DNA of 64,000 nucleotides, taken from the NCBI GenBank assembly GCA_950106755.1, contig OX467083.1, forward strand, positions 41,740,555 to 41,804,554, in the 5' to 3' direction. The DNA is from Climacium dendroides (Eukaryota; Streptophyta; Bryopsida; Hypnales; Climaciaceae). The position numbers and the translations under genes are program-made. This document shows positions 36,610-49,857 of this stretch, piece after piece (positions within the stretch are counted from its first letter, which is position 1; every line of letters begins with the position of its first letter). Below the pieces are notes generated by a model that did not search any database, was not told the origin of the DNA, and was given only the letters and a program-made list of their open reading frames with translations.

Positions 36610-38193
36610 CACACGGAGGAGCATTGGAGGAGGGCCCCTAGTAGGACTACTAGTGGTCATGTTGGCCTTACTAAGCCTTGTTGAGAAGAATGATTCACGT
36701 AGCTTGCATTTGGGGACAAAAACAAAATGAACACTGAAGTATTGCTAATCACACTTGAATCCAAAAGGAATGGTAGGATTCGCATTGGACCTTCTAGGCA
36801 AGAATTTATAGAGGCCAGTTTCAAAGACGAGGGAATCCCAATGATTGCGATGCGCTAAGTTACCTTACAATGTCAAGGGATCCAATCACTTTTCTTGCTC
36901 TTGTGGTATCTAGTTAATGAACCAACACAAACCATCGTATTCAAAATAAAGGACAAGCTCCTGGTCCATCATAAATGTACAAGAATCCATCTATAGTTAA
37001 CATTATAAAGTACAAGGAAAAGCTTCAGTTGGTTATAAATTTTGTTTGTGACCGCTTGCCCACTCTATAGCTGTATTTGGACATTATTTGAGAGAGTGCC
37101 TTCCATCTCTAATCTCGTACTCCCAACCTGTCAATTCCACATGTAAGATGCGTAGCAACATTCTTGTATGGTCAATACATTGTCACTTTCGTGTCCAATC
37201 TTATACCCTCCTAGGCACGTGCCAAATATGTAGCTGTATTTCTACATTATCTGACAAAGTCACTCCCATCTCTAATCTCATACTCCCAACCTATCAGTTT
37301 CACGTGTGAGACACGTAGGTACATTCTCGTGTAGATAATTCACTATCACTCCCTTATCTAGTCTTGCACACACATCCCGGCCACATGCTAAATGTATAAT
37401 TATATTTTCACATTATTTGATAGAGTCACTCACATCTCAAATCTCGTACTCCCAACCTGTTAATTCCACATGTGAGACGCATAGGTACACCCCTATGTAG
37501 ACAATACACTGTCACTCTCTTATCTACTTTTGTACATTTCTAGCTACACATCAAATCTATAACTGCATTCCCACATTGTTTTATAGAGTGCCTTCCATTT
37601 CTAATCTCGTACTCCCCACCTATCAATTCCACATATGAGATACATAGATACATTCTTGTGTAGACAATATATTCTCACTCCCTTATTTAATCTTGCCCCC
37701 CCCCCTCCAACCACATGCTCAATCTGTAATTGTATTTTTACATTATTTGATAGAATCACTCCTTTCTCTAATCTCGTACTCCCAACCTATCAATTTCACG
37801 TGTGAGACACGTAGGTACACTCTTGTGGGGACAATACACTGCCATCCCTTGTCTAATCTTGTATCGTTTACAATGAAAGAAATGACAAATGCACTATATA
37901 AATACAAGGTGGAAATGGTACTAAACAAATTCAATGAGTTTCAAAGGTACTTAATTTCTGATTTTTTTAACTAAAGCAAGACATCAAATTTTTTTGCTTC
38001 TCCTGCTTTTTTGTTCTCTTTTGAAAAGCTCCTAAATTTTGAGAATCAGAAGATAGTTTTTATATTATTTGGTCTTGGCAAATGAGTTGGCATAGATAAC
38101 CAACATCTTTAAATCTATCTACAAATAAATTGGGAATATGACAATTTAAGGGTGGATTGGGGTAAAAGAATTTGAATTCAAATGAAAAGTCAT
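36610..38193. repeat. Repeat family A, copy 1
   Basis: It begins near GGAGCATTGGAG (36620) and ends at GAATTCAAATGAAAAGTCAT (38173-38192). Between these lie a non-coding head, five tandem units of about 165 bp and a tail starting ATGAAAGAAATGACAAATGC. Copies 2-4 share this plan. No coding sequence or clear terminal repeats were found, so the class of the element is unknown. Confidence 0.8.
37081..37875. repeat. Five tandem units of about 165 bp inside family A copy 1
   Basis: Units start at ACATTATTTGAGAGAGT (37081) and at related words at 37244, 37412, 37574 and 37740. Each contains CTAATCTCGTACTCCCAACC and a variant of CACGTGTGAGACACGTAGG. Units within one array differ more from each other than from the unit at the same place in other copies, so the array was present before the block was duplicated. 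Confidence 0.88.
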
Positions 38194-38196
38194 CAT

Positions 38197-38488
38197 ACTA
38201 CTAAAATCATAAGTCCCTCTGTAATATCACAAATGCTACCATTAATACTAGGGGCTCGTCCTTGCTATACTACGCATTCATTGTATCACATATTAGTAAA
38301 ATTTTAATATATTTGAATAAAATGCATGATAATGATTTCAATAAGTCTTTAAAATAATTATTTTAAATATTTTTTATATTGTATTTTCACACAATGTGAT
38401 ATTATAGAAATAGAGTAGCAGTTTGCAATCACTTCTGTAATATCACTTTCTACAAAGGGTGATATTATAGAAATAATATAGTCGTTGC
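38197..38488 (+). mobile_element. Truncated copy of the TACTACTAAAATC inverted-repeat element
   Basis: It shares its first 290 bases with the full copy at 42431 and then breaks off at GTCGTTGCAA, where repeat family B begins. The words TAATATCAC and GTGATATTA occur repeatedly. Confidence 0.75.
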
Positions 38489-40085
38489 AATGAATACATG
38501 CAATTTTCTTTATTGATTCCAATGATATAATAATAAAAAACTTTTTCTTTATTATTTTTTTTGGAAATTTTATCAATGAATTTTCTTAAAAAGATACCAA
38601 CAAAATTGTGTACAATCATTTTGGAACAAGGAGTACACTTTATAATTTATGTTTAAAAATCTTGATTAAATTAAAGTACTATAGATGTTGAACTTTATAC
38701 CAAATCTTCATATCTTTAGAAACATTGTCTATGTCAAAGACCTTAAGAAGATCTCTTCAAATTAAATTAGTTACATTTTATCTTACAAGAATTTTTTTCT
38801 CTAATAAATTAACTACAATGTTATTTTGGTTGTTTTTTCCAAACTTCATCTTGAGATTCAAAGTGATTTTTTTCGGCATAAGACAAAACTAACAAACTTA
38901 AATTTCTATTATCTCTACATGAAAATTCCTTAAATTCTTTATAATATTGGAAATTGAAGCTAAGAGCCAAATATAAGTTTCAATCAAGAATATGGAAATG
39001 ATATTAAAGACAAAGCAAATTTGAAGCCAAAACATGAAGAAAGACCAAAAAGGTTGTAAGAGAGTTGCACTCTTTGTATAGATTTGATAAATAAAACTAA
39101 AAAACATAGAGATTGTAATGTATAGAACCTATAATTTTGGTAAGAAAATTCTCTTTTGATTTTTCACTTTCCTATGATTGAGTTAGAACTAACTATAATT
39201 CTTAAATGTAGAAAGCATTAACTTTGCAACAAATCTAGTCAAGCAATTTTTTTTAATTTCCCATTTTTTTAGACTCATTTGATTGCTCTGGTAACCCCAA
39301 CAATAGACACCTCACACCTATTTTGTCATCCTATCCCCTCTAATCTAGATTCCATTGACCTTCCTCAACGCGGTAGCAACCCTCTAACCCTCTAGCGACC
39401 TGTGAACTATCTTGTCCTTTCCACCCATCTCCTCTAATCTTGATTCCATTGACCTTCCTCAACGCGGTAGCAATCCTCTAGCGCCCTCTGAACTATCTTG
39501 TCCTTTCCACCCAATATGCAATGTCTTTCTCACCTCCACCGTGTTGCTTCAACTTGCCTTGGATTTCAATCAATGTGTCCCTCTCACCTCCACTGTGTTG
39601 CTTCAACTTGCCTTGCATTTCAATCAATGTATCTCTCTCACGTTCCCTCTTACTCCACTGTCTTATTTTATCGTGTTGCCTCAATTGGCCTCTGGATTTG
39701 ATTGATGGAAATCTTTTCAAGACAATAACTTTAAATCCAATAATGTTGCTTGTCATATTGTACATACAACAACATTATTGGATTCTACCACAATCCACCG
39801 AATTATAAAGAATCTAGCAATATCTAATGGATATTCAAAAATCTCTTGAGTGTTGAGAGGAATTTTGAAAAGGACACTCTCCAGATTTTTTAATACCTGA
39901 GAAATATTATTATTCATATACAATTATTAAAAATATATTATAAAAATAACAATATTTGAATATTTGAATTTTAGTTATTTTTTTGCTTTTGGAGATTGTT
40001 TGTTCCTACTTTGGATGGTACATCTTTTTGTCCTAAGCACTATGACTTTGGGTCTGGGCATTTATTTAAATAGAAAATTAATCTA
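38485..40085. repeat. Repeat family B, copy 1
   Basis: It begins at TTGCAATGAATACATGCAAT and ends at AAATAGAAAATTAATCTATT. It contains a 55-bp minisatellite (about 39527-39690) and a conserved stem-loop (39736-39782). It is nearly identical to 45648-47338. Open frames such as the one at 39412-39705 reflect the minisatellite and are not credible proteins. Confidence 0.82.
39736..39782. repeat. Conserved stem-loop in repeat family B
   Basis: TCCAATAATGTTG is followed after about 20 bases by its exact complement CAACATTATTGGA. The same structure is seen at 46989-47035, 51246-51288 and 52879-52929 in otherwise diverged B copies. Confidence 0.8.
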
Positions 40086-40675
40086 TTTTCCTATCTAAAA
40101 AAAGGTTTTAAAATATTTTGCCAAAATTGAGATCACAAGGATCTATTCAAATATTAATTTGTTCTTTGATGTGACATTTGCATTTAGAAGTTAAAATGAT
40201 GTTTTTAACGTCATAATCTTGCAAAGGATTCAAAGTGTCCGATCTATGACTTTCAAGTTATTTAGAAACAAAGAGTGCGACTACCAATATGCATAAACTT
40301 AATGGATAATTTTTAGGTTGATGATCATGGAGGTAGGTTCATCGTTTTAGGTTTCACCTTGAAATTATGGACCCAAAAGCACTTAATCAAATTTCATATG
40401 CACAATCCTCCATTCTCAATATAATCATTTTAAAAATTATACATGAATACAATTTTACAATAATATCTAGGAAAGGAATCAAATGTCTTCTATAGGTCAT
40501 AAAAATTTCATATTTTTTTGTGAAAATTTAAAAAATATATAAATCTTTGAAATAGGTGGGAAACTTTGTAGCAAATCCCAGTATACTGAAAAATCTTGAT
40601 ATGAATTTAGCCATAGATATCATTAGTATATGGCAAAAAGTGACAAAAATACATGACAAGCGTGGTTTAAGTCCT

Positions 40676-42412
40676 TTGCTACACAAACTCAATAACACTT
40701 GCTCTCGTGGTACCTAGTTACTTAATGAACCAATCACAAACCATCGTATTCAAAATAAAGGACAAGCTGCCGGTGCATCATAAGTGTACAAGAATAAGTC
40801 TACAGTTAACATTGTAAAGTATGAGGAAAGGCTTCAGTTGGTTATGAATTGTGTTTGTGACCGCTTGCCCACTCTGTAACTGTATTTGGGCATTATTTGA
40901 GAGAGTGCATTCCATCTCTAGTCTCGTACTCCCAACCTGTCAATCCCACATGTGAGGTAAGTAGTGACATTCTGCAAGATCGAAATTTTGCGATGGTAGG
41001 GCTCGCATTGTACCTTCTAGACAAGAATAGGTAGAGGCTAGTTTCCAAGACAAGGGAATCCCAATGACTGCGATGCACTAAGTTACCTTATAGTTTCAAG
41101 GGATCCAATCACTTGTCTTGCTCTCATGGTACCTAGTTAATGAACCAACACAAACCATCGTATTCAAAATAAAGGACAAGCTCACGGTCCATCATAAGTG
41201 TACAAGAATAAGTCTACAGTTAACATTGTAAAGTACGAGGAAAGGCTTCAGTTGGTTATAAATTGTGTTTGTGACCACTTGTCCACTCTGTAACTGTATT
41301 TAGACATTATTTGAGAGAGTGCCTCCCATCTCTAGTCTCGTACTCCCAACCTGTCAATCCCACATGTGAAGTAAGTAGTGACATTCTTGTATGGTCAATA
41401 CATTGTCACCTTCTTGTCTAATCTTGTACCCTCTTGGACACATGTCAAATATATAGCTATATTTCTACATTATCTGACAAAGTCACTCCCATCTCTAATC
41501 TTGTACTCCCAACCTATTAGTTTCACGCGTGAGACACACAAGTACATTTTCATGTAGATAATACACTATCACTCCCTTATCTAATCTTGCACCCCTCGGC
41601 CACATGCTAAATGTACAACTATATTTTCACATTATTTGATAGAGTCACTCACATCTCAAATCTCGTACTTCCAACTTGTCAATTCCATATGTGAGACATG
41701 TAGGTACACTCCTATGTAGACAATACACTGTCACTCCCTTATCTACTTTTGTACATTCCTAGCTACACGTCAAATCTATAACTACATTTCCACATTGTTT
41801 TATAGAGTGCCTTCCATTTCTAATCTCGTACTCCCCACTTGTCAATTCTACATATGAGATACGTAGGTACATTCTTGTGTAGACAATATATTCTCACTCC
41901 CTTATTTAATCTTGCCCCCCCGGACCACATGCTAAATCTATAATTGTATTTTTATATTATTTGATAGAATCACTCCTTTCTCTAATCTCGTACTCCCAAC
42001 CTATCAATTTCACATGTATGACACGTAGATATACTATTATGGGGACAACACATTGTCACTCCCTTGTCTAATCTTGTACCCTTTATAATGAAAGAAATGA
42101 CAAATGCACTATATAAATACAAGGTGAAAATGGTACTGAACAAGTTCTATGAGTTTCAAAGGTACTTAATTTCTGATTTTTTTAACTAGAGGAAGACATC
42201 AAATTTTTTGGCTTCTCCTCCTTCTTTGTTTTTCTTTTGAGAAGCTCCTAAATTTTGATAATCATGAGATATTTTTTATATTATTTGATCTTGGCAAATG
42301 AGTCAGCATGGATAACCAACATCATTAAATCTATCTACAAATAAATTGGGATTATGGCAATTTTAGGGTGGATTGGGATAAAAGAATTTGAATTCAGATG
42401 AAAAGTCATAAT
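40676..42412. repeat. Repeat family A, copy 2, with duplicated head
   Basis: The head segment appears twice (about 40690-40970 and 41105-41385) before five tandem units at 41304-42085. The tail matches copy 1 up to GAATTCAGATGAAAAGTCAT. A run of AAT repeats and a full inverted-repeat element follow at 42413-43282. Confidence 0.8.
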
Positions 42413-42430
42413 AATAATAATAATAATAAA

Positions 42431-43282
42431 TACTACTAAAATCATAAGTCCCTCTGTAATATCACAAATGCTACCATTAATACTAGGGGCTCGTGCTTGC
42501 TATGCTACACATTCATTGTATCACATATTAGTAAAATTTTGATATATTTGAATAGAATGCATGTTAATGATTTCAATAAGTCTTTAAAATAATTATTCTA
42601 AATATTTTGTATAAATATTTTCAAGCATGCATACATAGAAATTGTATTTTCACACAATGTGATATTATAGAAATAGAGTAGCAGTTTGCAATCACTTCTA
42701 TAATATCACTTTCAGCAAAGGGTGATATCACAGAGATAATATAGTCGTTGCAATTAAGGTGATATTAAAGAGGATCCATAGGATGATATTATAGAGGTAG
42801 CAAATCCATTGCTTCTCTTCGCTTTACACTTCTTTGCACTTTTATGATTTTGTGCTTTTGTAAGTTGTGAGCTTTCATGATTTCAATTTTCTATTGCTAC
42901 TACCAGATGATTTTGAGAAATTTATTCAATTAAAGTGATTTTGGATTCCACAACAATTAAATTGTTCACAAAGTTTTTGAGATTTATAAGTTCTTTTCAA
43001 TTCTTCAATTTGGGGTTGCCATTTTTTGTAACAATGGAGTCAAATTTCTAATGCATTTTAATGTATGTGTATTTTGGATTGCATATGTTTCATTCATCAT
43101 TCAATAAATTTCTATTGTACATTTCAATATATACTTACTTATTAAAAAAATTATACAAAGATTTTAGTCATTTTTATTTGAAGATTTATCGAAATTTTTG
43201 TTCTACATTCTATCTAATACATAAAAATTCTTATAAAATTCTAATGATGAATGCGTAGCATAGCAAGCGCCAACCGCTAGTA
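42431..43282 (+). mobile_element. 852-bp inverted-repeat element, full copy
   Basis: It starts TACTACTAAAATCATAAGTC and ends GCGCCAACCGCTAGTA. Inside it, TACTAGGGGCTCGTGCTTGC (42481) faces the end of the element as an imperfect inverted repeat of about 36 bases. No coding sequence was found. In family A copy 4 the corresponding site is empty, which defines this as an insertion. The superfamily is unresolved. Confidence 0.78.
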
Positions 43283-44130
43283 AATATTTTAAAATTTCAA
43301 TGAAGACCACCATGTGCTTTTACTCACAGCAAAAGCTTCATTGACTATTCTACAATTTTAAGGGAGTCATTTTGTCATTGCAACGTATAGGGAGACAAAA
43401 ACACCACATTAGAATCCAAATGGAGGTGATTAGTCCCCTCTAGGAAAATAATGGTAAACTACGCGTTTTGTTTTATCCGTCTATAATGTGTGTTTTTGTA
43501 CTAAAAAACAAATTGATTGATATACACATGAAAAAATTCTTTGATTTGCCATTGTTTTGCAAAAGCAAAATTAAAAATACAATTCATGAAAACACCCCAC
43601 TTCAATTGCATGAAATTTTTTTTTGTCTTAAGGCCTTCACAAGTGGCCTTGCTTAGATCCTCCTTGAAATCGCCCATCAAACACATAACACCCACAACAT
43701 TATTTTAGGGTTAAATTGTTGTAATTGACCTAACTAATTTATGTAGTCCATCCTAACAAGATGACCTTGAAGATTAAAAAATGAACCTCTGAAATGCACT
43801 CTTACATACACATTTATAGCTTTAGTTGTAAAAATTGTCTAATTGTACACAACTTGATAGGCAAAATTCCATTTCATAGGGTCAACTACTCAAATTTCAT
43901 TCTTTGAGGTTCATCCAACAAATTAAAAAACAAGATATTTATTTGTGGAAATTTTCATTGAGATGCAAGATTTTAGAATAATTACTATAATATTCTCCAT
44001 TTTGTACGTATGAGATTGCCAAAATTCACTAAAGAAAATTTTAAGATTTAATGATTTAGCTTCACTTGAACAATTTGTCCATATATTTGAACATATAATT
44101 GAAATTTCATCTATGATCTTCATCTATAAT
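43283..44130. repeat. Family A tail and a dispersed repeat (family C)
   Basis: 43283-43590 continues family A (compare 49036-49330 and 45095-45240). The stretch 43600-43770, beginning TTGCATGAAATTTTTTTTTG, recurs at 51800-51975 with small differences. The rest is AT-rich with no gene. Confidence 0.65.
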
Positions 44131-44144
44131 GCTCATCTATGATG

Positions 44145-45640
44145 AGCATTTGAGTACGGCTACTAGTATTAATAATGTTGCCTTATTAGATCTTGTTGAG
44201 AGTCTAAAGGAGATTCACATAGCATGCATTTTGGATCAAAAACAAAATAAACATTGAAGTATTTAGTTAGTATTGGTCTTGTTGATTACAGTTGAATCCA
44301 AAAGCAATGGTAGCTATAGGCTTGCATTTAGCATTTTAGGCAAGAATCTATAGAGGCTAGTTTTAAAGACAATGGAATCCCAATTTGAGTCCCAATTACT
44401 AAGATGCAATAAGTTATCTTATAGTTTCAAGGGATGCAATCACTTGTCTTGCTCTCGTAGTACCATAGTAAATAGTTAATGAACCAATCACAAACCATCA
44501 TAATCAAAATAAAGGATAAGCTTCCGATCCATCATAATTGTACAAGAATCATGTACAAGAATCCATCTAAAGTTAACATTATAGGATACTAGAAGGGGCT
44601 TGGTTATAAACTTTGTTTGTAGCCACATGCCAATCCTATAAGTGTACTTGGACATTATTTGAAAAGGTACCTCCTATCTCTAATCTTGTACTCCAAACCT
44701 ATTAAACCCACATGTCAAACATGTAGTTATAATACATTGTCACTCCTTTGTCTATTCTTGTACCATCCACCAATGAAAAAAATGATAAATGCACTATAGA
44801 AATGCAACCTGAAAGGATTACAAGAGAGGTGCTATGAATTTCAAAGGTACTTAGTTTTGCTTTTTTTAAATCAAAACAAATCATCAATTCTTTTTGTTGC
44901 TCCTCTTCTTAGTTTCTTGCTTGAAAAGATCCTAAGATTTGAAAATCATGACGTAGCTTTTATTTTATTTGGTGTTGGCAAATGAGCCAATATGGGTAAC
45001 TTATATCATTAAATATATCTATTCTAATTGATTGGCATTGTGACAACTTTAATGTGGAATTGGAGGTAAAAGAATTTGAATTAAGATGAAAAGTCATGAA
45101 TATTTCAAAACTTCAATGAAGACCACCATGTGCTCTTAGATACGGTAAAAGGTTCATTCAATATTCCACAATTTTAAAGGAGCCATTTTACAATTGCAAC
45201 ATATAGGGAGGCACTGAAAGCACCACATTAAAATCCAAATGGAGGTATATAGTTTCCTAATGTTAATGATAATTTGGGTTTTTCAAACTTAGCTTAATTG
45301 GCATTTTTAGTTTAAGAAAAGAACCTTCAAAAATGATTTCATTGAATATGTAAATTTAATATTTTCTTTAATTTAAGGCAAAATCACCATAGAATATTTC
45401 TTTAAGGCAAAAAAAATTCAGCAAAATCAATAATATTAAAGTGACGATCAATTTTTGAAGAAGATTTGAATTATTGGTTTTATATTTTATCAATACATAA
45501 TGGCTTGTGCAATGGTAGATCCGACCATATAAATATGATTTATATGTTCCTACCTCTGTAACAAAATGATTGTCCATTTTGATTGCTAATTTTTTAAGGT
45601 TATTTTGAGTAGGTCATATGGAGACTTTGTTGTGGCTAAT
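44145..45640. repeat. Repeat family A, copy 3 (short and diverged) with tail
   Basis: The head (near 44180-44600) and tail (44760-45090) match the other A copies, but most of the tandem array is missing. After 45095 it follows the shared tail, and 45240-45600 matches 49540-49860. It ends where family B copy 2 begins. Confidence 0.65.
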
Positions 45641-45647
45641 TTTATTC

Positions 45648-47338
45648 AAGTTGCAATGAATACATGCAATTTTCTTTATTGATTCCAATGATATAAAGTG
45701 AAAAAAAATTCTTTATTATTTTTTTGCAAATTTTATCAATGAATTCTCTTAAAAAGATACCAACAAAATTGTGAACAATCATTTTGGAACAAGGAGTACA
45801 CTTTATAATTTATGCTTAAAAGTCTTGACTAAATTAAAGTGCTATAGATGTTGAACTTTATACCAAATACTCATATCTTTAAAAACATTGTCTATGTCGA
45901 AGACCTTAAGAAGATCTCTTCAAATTAAATTAGTTACATTTTATCTTACAAGAATTTTTTTCTCTAATAAATTAACTACAATGTTATTTTGGTTGTTTTT
46001 TCCAAACTTCATATTGAGATTCAAAGTGATTTTCTTTGGCATAAGACAAAACTAACAAACTTAAATTTCTATTATCTCTACATGAAAATTCCTTAAATTC
46101 TTTATAATATTGGGAATTGAAGCTAAGAGCCAAATACAAGTGTCAATCAAGGATATGGAAATGATATTAAAGACAAAACAAATTTGAAGCCAAAACATGA
46201 AGAAAGACCAAAAAGGTTGTAAGAGAGTTGCACTCTTTGTATAGAATTGATAAATAAAACTTAAAAACATAGAGATTGTAATGTATAGAAGCTATCATTT
46301 TGGTAAGAAAATTCTCTTTTGATTTTTCACTTTCCTATGATTGAGTTAGAACTAACTATAATTCTTAAATGTAGAAAGCATCAACTTTGCAACAAATCTA
46401 GTCAAGCAATTCTTTTTAATTTCCCATTTTTTTAGACTCATTTGATTGCTCTGGTAACCCCAACAATAGACACCTCGCACCTATTTTGTCATCCTATCCC
46501 CTCTAATCTAGATTCCATTGACCTTCCTCAACGCGGTAGCAACCCTCTAACCCTCTAGCGACCTGGAAACTATCTTGTCCTTTCCACCCATCTCCTCTAA
46601 TTTTGATTCCATTGACCTGTCTCAACGCGGTAGCAATCCTCTAGCGCCCTGTGAACTATCTTGTCCTTTCCACCCAATATGCAATGTCCTTCTCACCTCC
46701 ACCGTGTTGCTTCACTTGCCTTGGGTTTCAATCAATGTGTCCCTCTCACCTCCACCGTGATGCTTCAACTTGCCTTGGGTTTCAATTAGTGTGTCCCTCT
46801 CACCTCCACCGTGTTGCTTCAACTTGCCTTGCGTTTTAATCAATGTGTCCCTCTCATGTCCATCGTGTTGCCTCAACTTGCTTTTTAATTAATGCGTCCC
46901 TGTTACTCCACTGTCTTGTTTTATCGTGTTGCCTCAATTGGCCTCTGGATTTGATTGATGGAAATCTTTTCAGGACAATAACTTTAAATCCAATAATGTT
47001 GCTTGTCATATTGTACATACAATAATATTATTGGATTCTACCACAATCCACCGAATTATAAAGAATCTAGCAATATCTACTGGATATTCAAAAATCTCTT
47101 GACTGTTGAGAGGAATTTTGAAAAGGACACTCTCCAGATTTTTGAATACCTGAGAAATATTATTATTCATATATAATTATTAAAAATATATTATAGAAAT
47201 AATAATATTTGAATATTTGAATTTTAGTTATTTTTTTGCTTTTGGAGATTGTTTGTTCCTACTTTGGATGGTACATCTTTTTGTCCTAAGCACTATGACT
47301 TTGGGTCTGGGCATTTATTTAAATAGAAAATTAATCTA
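45648..47338. repeat. Repeat family B, copy 2
   Basis: This is nearly identical to 38485-40085 over its full length, including the minisatellite (about 46686-46900, with one or two more units than copy 1) and the stem-loop at 46989-47035. It joins directly to family A copy 4. Confidence 0.82.
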
Positions 47339-47340
47339 TT

Positions 47341-49857
47341 CACACTCAGGAGCATTGGAGTAGGGCTTCTAGTACTACTAGTAATGTTTGGCTTACTAGA
47401 CCTTGTTGAGAGTCCAAAGGAGATTCTAGAATGATTCACGTAGCACGCATATGGGGACAAAAACAAAATGAACACTGAAGTATTGCTAATCACACTTGAA
47501 TCCAAAAGCAATGGTAGGGCTCGCATTGGGCATTCTAGGCAAGAATTTATAGAGGCTAGTTTCCAAGATGAGGGAATCCCAATGACTGCAATGCACTAAG
47601 TTATCTTACAGTCTCAAGGGACCCAATCACTTGTCTTTCTCTCATGGTACCTAATTAATGAACCAATCACAAACCATCATATTCAAATTAAATGACAAGC
47701 TCCTGGTCTATTATAAGTATACAAGAATCCATCTACAGTTAACATTGTAAAGTACGAGAAAAGGCTTCAGTTGGTTATAAATTGTGTTTGTGACCGCTTG
47801 TCCACTCTGTAACTGTATTTAGACATTATTTGAGAGAGTGCCTCCCATCTCTAGTCTCGTACTCCCAACCTGTCAATTCCACATGTGAGGTAAGTAGTGA
47901 CATTCTTGTATGGTCAATACATTGTCACCTTCTTGTCTAATCTTGTACCCTCTTGGGCACATGTCAAATATATAGCTATATTTCTACATTATCTGACAAA
48001 ATCACTCCCATCTCTAATCTTATACTCCCAACCTATTAGTTTCACGCGTGAGACACACAAGTACATTTTCATGTAGATAATACACTATCACTCCCTTATC
48101 TAATCTTGCACCCCTCGGCCACATGCTAAATGTACAACTATATTTTCACATTATTTGATAGAGTCACTCACATCTCAAATCTCGTACTTCCAACTTGTCA
48201 ATTCCACATGTAAGACACGTAGGTACACTCCTATGTAGACAATACACTGTCACTCCCTTATCTACTTTTGTACATTTCTAGCTACACGTCAAATCTATAA
48301 CTGCATTTCCACATTGTTTTATAGAGTCTTTTTTTCAAGGAGGTGGTAATGCAATGATTCAAGGAATGATGGGAGTGCATCAGAAATCTCTTAGATTAAC
48401 ACTAGAAGAATTCAGAGAACTCCCTAATTATGAGAGTGCCTTCCATTTCTAATCTCGTACTCCCCATTTGTCAATTCTACATATGAGATATGTAGGTACA
48501 TTCTTGTGTAGACAATATACTCTCACTACCTTATTTAATCTTGCACCCCTTGACCACATGCTCAATCTGTAATTGTATTTTTACATTATTTGATAGAATC
48601 ACTCCCATCTCTAATCTCATACTCCCAACCTATCAATTTCACGTGTGAGACACGTAGGTACACTCTTGTGGGGACAATACACTGCCATCCCTTGTCTAAT
48701 CTTGTATCCTTTACAATGAAAGAAATGACAAATGCACTATATAAATACAAGGTGAAAATGGTACTGAACAAGTTCTATGAGTTTCAAAGGTACTTAATTT
48801 CTGATTTTTTTAACTAGAAGAATACATCAAATTTTTTGGCTTCTCCTCCTTCTTTGTTTTTCTTTTGAGAAGCTCCTAAATTTTGATAATCATGAGATAT
48901 TTTTTATATTATTTGATCTTGGCAAATGAGTCGGCACGGATAACCAACATCTTTAAATCTATCTACAAATAAATTGGAAATATGACAATTTTAGGGTGGA
49001 TTGGGATAAAAGAATTTGAATTCAAATGAAAAGTCATAAATACTTTAAATTTTCAATAAAGACCACCATGTGCTTTTACACACGGCAAAAGCTTCATTGA
49101 CTATTCTACAATTTTAAGGGAGTTGTTTTGCCATTGCAACGTATAGGAAGACAAAAGCACCACATCAGAATCCAAATGGAAGTGAATAGTTCCCTCTAGG
49201 AAATTAATGGTAAACTACATGTTTTGCTTTATCCCTCTATAATGTGTGTTTTTGTACTAAAAATCGAATTGATTGATATACAGATGAAAAAATTCTTTGA
49301 TTTACCATTTTTTTGCAAAAGCTAAATTGTAAATACAATTCATGTAAACATGTGCAATGACTAAAGTGACAACAATTGGTCAACCTACCCTACTTTGTGG
49401 ATAGTTTTATGAATGGAATAAAAATATGACAGTGTGAATTGTAAATCTTATAATCAACCTATTTTAAATCCTTATAAATTTTGCAAATGTTACTATGTCT
49501 TTACACATCTATGAATTTTATTCATCCATTTTTTAAAAACATTTGTATAGTTTCCTAATATTAATGATAATTTGGATTTTCAGAATTTAGACAAATAGGG
49601 ATTCTTAGTTTTTTAAAAGAACGTTTGGAAATGATTTTACTAAATTTATTAATTTAATATTTTCAAAAATCACCATCAAAATATTCTCATGTTCACATTT
49701 TTGTTTGACTACTATAATATGAATTATTACTTTGAAAAGTATAAATTAAAAATTTCAATTATCGATTTTGTATTTTATCCACTTTATATTTTATCAATAA
49801 TGGCTAGTGCAATGGTAGATTTAACCTCATAGCTATGATCTATATATTTCTATGTGT
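47341..49857. repeat. Repeat family A, copy 4, with a 105-bp insertion and tail
   Basis: The head starts ACACTCAGGAGCATTGGAG, and five tandem units run from 47823 to about 48715. The fourth unit is interrupted at 48328-48432. The tail continues without the inverted-repeat element that copy 2 carries, so this is the empty-site version. 49330-49857 is AT-rich and partly matches 45240-45600. Confidence 0.78.
48328..48432 (+). other. 105-bp coding-like insertion in a tandem unit
   Basis: The insertion lies between two copies of AGAGT, a possible 5-bp target duplication. It starts with a T-run and CAAG. The + strand is open throughout and reads FFQGGGNAMIQGMMGVHQ and KSLRLTLEEFRELPNYE. The composition differs from the AT-rich surroundings. 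It may be a captured exon or transcript fragment. I do not recognise the protein. Confidence 0.45.

Noticed and set aside
37081..37875. CRISPR-like array
   Set aside because: Units of about 165 bp are imperfect, directly adjacent and without unique spacers, and the genome is eukaryotic. It is a tandem repeat.
39412..39808. Overlapping open frames in repeat family B
   Set aside because: They follow the 55-bp minisatellite in several frames at once and recur in the other copy, so they are a by-product of the repeat.
42431..43282. Helitron identity for the 852-bp element
   Set aside because: The end CTAG fits a Helitron CTRR end, but the inner inverted repeats and a likely short target duplication argue against it. 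The class is left open.
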